Assembly (NCBI RefSeq): GCF_009688965.1
Contig: NZ_AP021875.1
Span: 992,001-1,056,000, forward strand
Reading direction: 5' to 3'
Length of the DNA: 64,000 nucleotides
From: Desulfosarcina widdelii
GTDB lineage: Bacteria > Desulfobacterota > Desulfobacteria > Desulfobacterales > Desulfosarcinaceae
In this document: piece by piece, positions 61,478-64,000 of the stretch
Layout of the letters: every line of letters starts with the position of its first letter
Position numbering within the stretch: position 1 is the first letter of the stretch
Translations under genes and position numbers: made by a program
The notes under the pieces: model-generated
Databases searched by the model: none
What the model was told of the DNA's origin: nothing
What the model saw: the letters and a program-made list of their open reading frames with translations, nothing else

Positions 61478-62173
61478 ATGACGAAACAACCCTCTTTGCG
61501 CAGGACCTTTGCCCTTCGGTCCCTGGTACAATTTCTCGTTTTCGCTTCACTGTTGTCGGCCGTCGCCGTGGGCCTGCACTGGTATTCTCTGGACGCCGGA
61601 ATCCGACCGAACTTCCGAAACTATGCCCTTTTGTTCGCTTTTCTGATTCTTTTCAGCCTGCTGCAATGGATGTTTTTGAAAAACACGCTGTCCAAACTGT
61701 TGGCCCGCAGCCTGGCGTCTTCAACGCCAAAAAACAAGAGGCCGACGACGCCCCGGGAAGACGAAGTCGACCGGAAAAAACGCGAAAACGAAAACAAACG
61801 TCTTTTTGTGCACCTTTTTGCCGTGCTCCAGCGGGAAGGAAGGCTGATGGATTTTTTGCAGGAGGACCTTGACCGGTACGAAGACGCTCAGATCGGTGCC
61901 GCAGTGCGCAGCATTCATGCAAACTGCAAACAGACCGTAAAACGATACCTCTCCCCGGAACCGGTCATGCGGCAGCAGGAGGGCGAGACCGTCGAGATTG
62001 AGGCCGGATTCGACCGCCAGGCAATCAAGCTGACGGGCAATGTGGGGGATCAGCCGCCCTTCACCGGAATTTTGCGCCATCGGGGATGGCAACTGAAATC
62101 CGTCGCCCTTCCAAAATTGGCGGAGACGGAAAACGCCGACTTCATCGCCCCTGCAGAGGTGGAAATCCTTTAA
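61478..62173 (+). CDS. DUF2760-family membrane protein
   Basis: A 231-residue protein with two N-terminal membrane spans (LVQFLVFASLLSAVAVGLHW and YALLFAFLILFSLLQWMFL) and a cytosolic domain with KKRENENKRLFVHLFAVLQR and the GRLMDFLQEDL motif of DUF2760. ATG 61478 is preferred; a 5' extension from 61406 lacks hydrophobic character. It is followed 87 bases later by an Hsp70-like gene, a pairing that recurs for this family, so it may be its membrane partner. Confidence 0.82.
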   Translation: MTKQPSLRRTFALRSLVQFLVFASLLSAVAVGLHWYSLDAGIRPNFRNYALLFAFLILFSLLQWMFLKNTLSKLLARSLASSTPKNKRPTTPREDEVDRKKRENENKRLFVHLFAVLQREGRLMDFLQEDLDRYEDAQIGAAVRSIHANCKQTVKRYLSPEPVMRQQEGETVEIEAGFDRQAIKLTGNVGDQPPFTGILRHRGWQLKSVALPKLAETENADFIAPAEVEIL

Positions 62174-62260
62174 TCGTCCTTCCATCCGAATCCAATACAA
62201 GCGCCGGATTCATCAGGTATCGGCCAAGGGGCCCTTACGGACCGGCGACGAGGAGTTCTT

Positions 62261-64000
62261 GTGATTTCAGACAGACGCTATGTCGTGGGAATCGACCTGG
62301 GAACCACCAACAATTCGGTAGCCTGTGTGGATCTTGCCCCCGGCGAAAACAAAACTTGTAAAATCAAAACGTTCCCTATACACCAGTTGGTCGGCCCCGG
62401 TGAGTTCGCTCCCCTTTCCGTGCTGCCCTCTTTTTTATATATCCCTGGTGAATACGACATCGCCAAGCAGGACATGGCCGCCCCGTGGACCGTCGACCAA
62501 CGCAGCCGGGACGACCGCAATTTTGCCGGCGCTTTTGCCCGAGACCACGGCGCCGCGGTTCCCTTGCGTCTGGTCTCTTCCGCAAAAAGCTGGCTGTGCA
62601 ACAAAGACGTCGATACCCGGGCCAGGATTCTGCCCTGGGGCGCCGGAGAGGATGTGTTCAAGGTGTCACCGGTTCACGCCTCGGCCGCCTATCTGAAACA
62701 TATCCGCAAGGCCTGGAACGTTTCCATGGGCGACGAAGAAGAAAACTATTTAGAAAAACAAATGGTTATTCTTACCGTCCCTGCGTCATTCGACGAGGTG
62801 GCCAGGGATTTGACCCTCCAGGCCGCCCGCTCCGCCGGGCTTGGCGATGTGATTCTGCTCGAAGAACCCCTGGCCGCGTTCTACAGCTGGTTGATCGAAC
62901 ACGAAAAGAACTGGCCCGATCATGTGGCGGCCAATCAGTTGATTCTGGTGTGCGACGTCGGGGGCGGCACCACCGACTTCACACTGATCGCCCTGCGCGA
63001 GGTGGATGGCAGCCCCCGTTTCGAACGCATCGCCGTCGGCGATCATCTGATTTTAGGCGGCGACAACATGGATCTTTCCATTGCCGGCAGTGTTGCCCGA
63101 AAGCTTGGCAAAACACCTAAGGCCATGGGTCGCAATGACTGGAAAGCCCTGTGCCATCAATGTCGACAGATCAAGGAGCACGTTCTGGAAGGGTCTGCCG
63201 ACAGCGGCCGGATCACGATTATGGGTGCCGGTTCCGGCCTGATTGCCGGTACCATGACGGCCCGCATCGACCGATCCATGGTGGAATCCATCGTTCTGGA
63301 TCGCTTTTTTCCGCTTTCCGGCACCTGCGCACAAACAGAACTGCCAACCGGCGATGCCTCATGGGGCCTGCCCTATGAAGCCGACACCGCCATTACCGGC
63401 CACCTGATCCGTTTTCTGGACCGCCATAGAGAGGATGTCCGCGCTGCCATCGGCAGGGATCGGACCGCCCCGGACCTGATTCTTTTCAACGGTGGTGCGC
63501 TCAAGGCGCCGATTCTTCGCAGCCGGATCCAGCAGGCGGTAAAGCATCACTTTTCCCTGGACACCGCCCCTCGATCCCTGGACAATCGGGAGATGGATCT
63601 GGCCGTGTCCCTTGGGGCGGCCTACTACGGCACGGTTAAATCCGGGGCCGGCGTACGGGTAGGCAGCGGAAGCCCGCGCAGCTATTACGTGGGTGTGGGC
63701 GACGATGCCAACGGCAGCGGCGAGAGGAGCAGACAGGCCGTATGTCTGGTGGAACGGGGACTGGAGGAAGGCAGTAGCATCGCCCTGCCGGATCGCCCGC
63801 TCAAGGTTCTGGCCAACCAACCGGTTTCCATTGACCTGTTCAGTTCCAGCTACCGTTCCGGGGACCGCAGCGGCGACCTGGTTGAGGTGGATGATACCCT
63901 GACCGCTTTGCCCGCCTTGAACACCGTCATTCAATTCGGCAGCAAGGGGATCCGCACCGAAATTCCCGTGAACCTGGAGGCCAGCTATACCGAAGTGGGA
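62261..64000 (+). CDS. Hsp70-family protein (DnaK-like), 3' end outside the window
   Basis: Begins GTG 62261 with aggag upstream and reads through the window end (580 codons so far, no stop). The actin-like ATPase fold is clear: phosphate 1 GIDLGTTNNS (residues 10-19), phosphate 2 VCDVGGGTTDFTLIAL, and an adenosine motif near LILFNGGALKAPILR. Insertions are longer than in DnaK, and the substrate-binding half is beyond the window. It follows a DUF2760 gene. It is probably a specialised Hsp70 relative, not the housekeeping DnaK, because grpE and dnaJ are absent. Confidence 0.85.
   Translation, partial: MISDRRYVVGIDLGTTNNSVACVDLAPGENKTCKIKTFPIHQLVGPGEFAPLSVLPSFLYIPGEYDIAKQDMAAPWTVDQRSRDDRNFAGAFARDHGAAVPLRLVSSAKSWLCNKDVDTRARILPWGAGEDVFKVSPVHASAAYLKHIRKAWNVSMGDEEENYLEKQMVILTVPASFDEVARDLTLQAARSAGLGDVILLEEPLAAFYSWLIEHEKNWPDHVAANQLILVCDVGGGTTDFTLIALREVDGSPRFERIAVGDHLILGGDNMDLSIAGSVARKLGKTPKAMGRNDWKALCHQCRQIKEHVLEGSADSGRITIMGAGSGLIAGTMTARIDRSMVESIVLDRFFPLSGTCAQTELPTGDASWGLPYEADTAITGHLIRFLDRHREDVRAAIGRDRTAPDLILFNGGALKAPILRSRIQQAVKHHFSLDTAPRSLDNREMDLAVSLGAAYYGTVKSGAGVRVGSGSPRSYYVGVGDDANGSGERSRQAVCLVERGLEEGSSIALPDRPLKVLANQPVSIDLFSSSYRSGDRSGDLVEVDDTLTALPALNTVIQFGSKGIRTEIPVNLEASYTEVG

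Overview
The window looks like a chromosomal segment of an anaerobic desulfobacterial (formerly delta-proteobacterial) organism, close to Desulfosarcina or Desulfatitalea-type genomes. I infer this from gene content and moderately high GC: an acetate symporter next to an AMP-forming acetyl-CoA synthetase, an ADP-forming acyl-CoA synthetase, LDH-like malate dehydrogenase, DUF2760 beside an Hsp70-like gene, an MglA/PilZ operon and glucosylglycerate synthesis. No rRNA, tRNA or CRISPR array was seen.

Layout. 1-2135: right part of an IS4-type element, with a probable one-base frameshift near the transposase start, abutting a broken membrane-protein gene. 2132-8759: end of a surface-polysaccharide cluster (two GT4 glycosyltransferases, an SDR epimerase, a polyprenyl-phosphate sugar-1-phosphate transferase fused to a PglF/CapD-like N-terminal half, and a left-handed beta-helix protein). 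8868-10914: AbrB/PIN toxin-antitoxin pair overlapping glmM. 11046-12360: Bax-inhibitor-like membrane protein and a small hypothetical gene. 12450-17740: xseA-xseB-ispA-dxs-tlyA, an isoprenoid and housekeeping operon. 17857-19923: an EF-G paralogue. 19994-24298 (minus): a tightly overlapping operon of response regulator, degenerate sensor kinase fused to a DnaQ-type exonuclease, SPL-like radical SAM protein and secreted thermonuclease. This is the most unusual unit here.

24502-29765 (minus): TetR regulator, acs, sodium:solute symporter, a 28-residue membrane protein and a zinc-ribbon membrane protein, which together look like an acetate uptake and activation module. 30086-31916 (minus): purC overlapping an orphan ParB-like gene. 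31988-35164 (minus): a signalling operon of TPR/PilZ-like protein, MglA-type GTPase, DUF4388 plus two cyclic-nucleotide-binding-like domains, and PilZ. 35493-42676: mdh, then uvrC, uvrB, cysS and ispF on minus, separated by palindromic and dispersed repeats. 43173-47970 (plus): ADP-forming acyl-CoA synthetase, small membrane protein, Hsp33, MFS transporter. 48063-53749 (minus): a glycosyltransferase, HAD, M20-like, gpgS operon for compatible solutes, and a separate TPR-Nudix pair. 54062-57681: SixA-like phosphatase, then a coiled-coil secreted protein and a large acidic repeat protein. 58045-64000: fabH, pgi, a small Cys-rich protein, DUF2760 and an Hsp70-family gene cut by the window end.

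Non-coding structure is notable: at least five different palindromic or dispersed repeats lie between genes, including a 27-bp perfect-arm hairpin (38453-38519) and a 127-bp imperfect palindrome (59067-59193). All functional calls come from reading the translated sequence; no database search was run.
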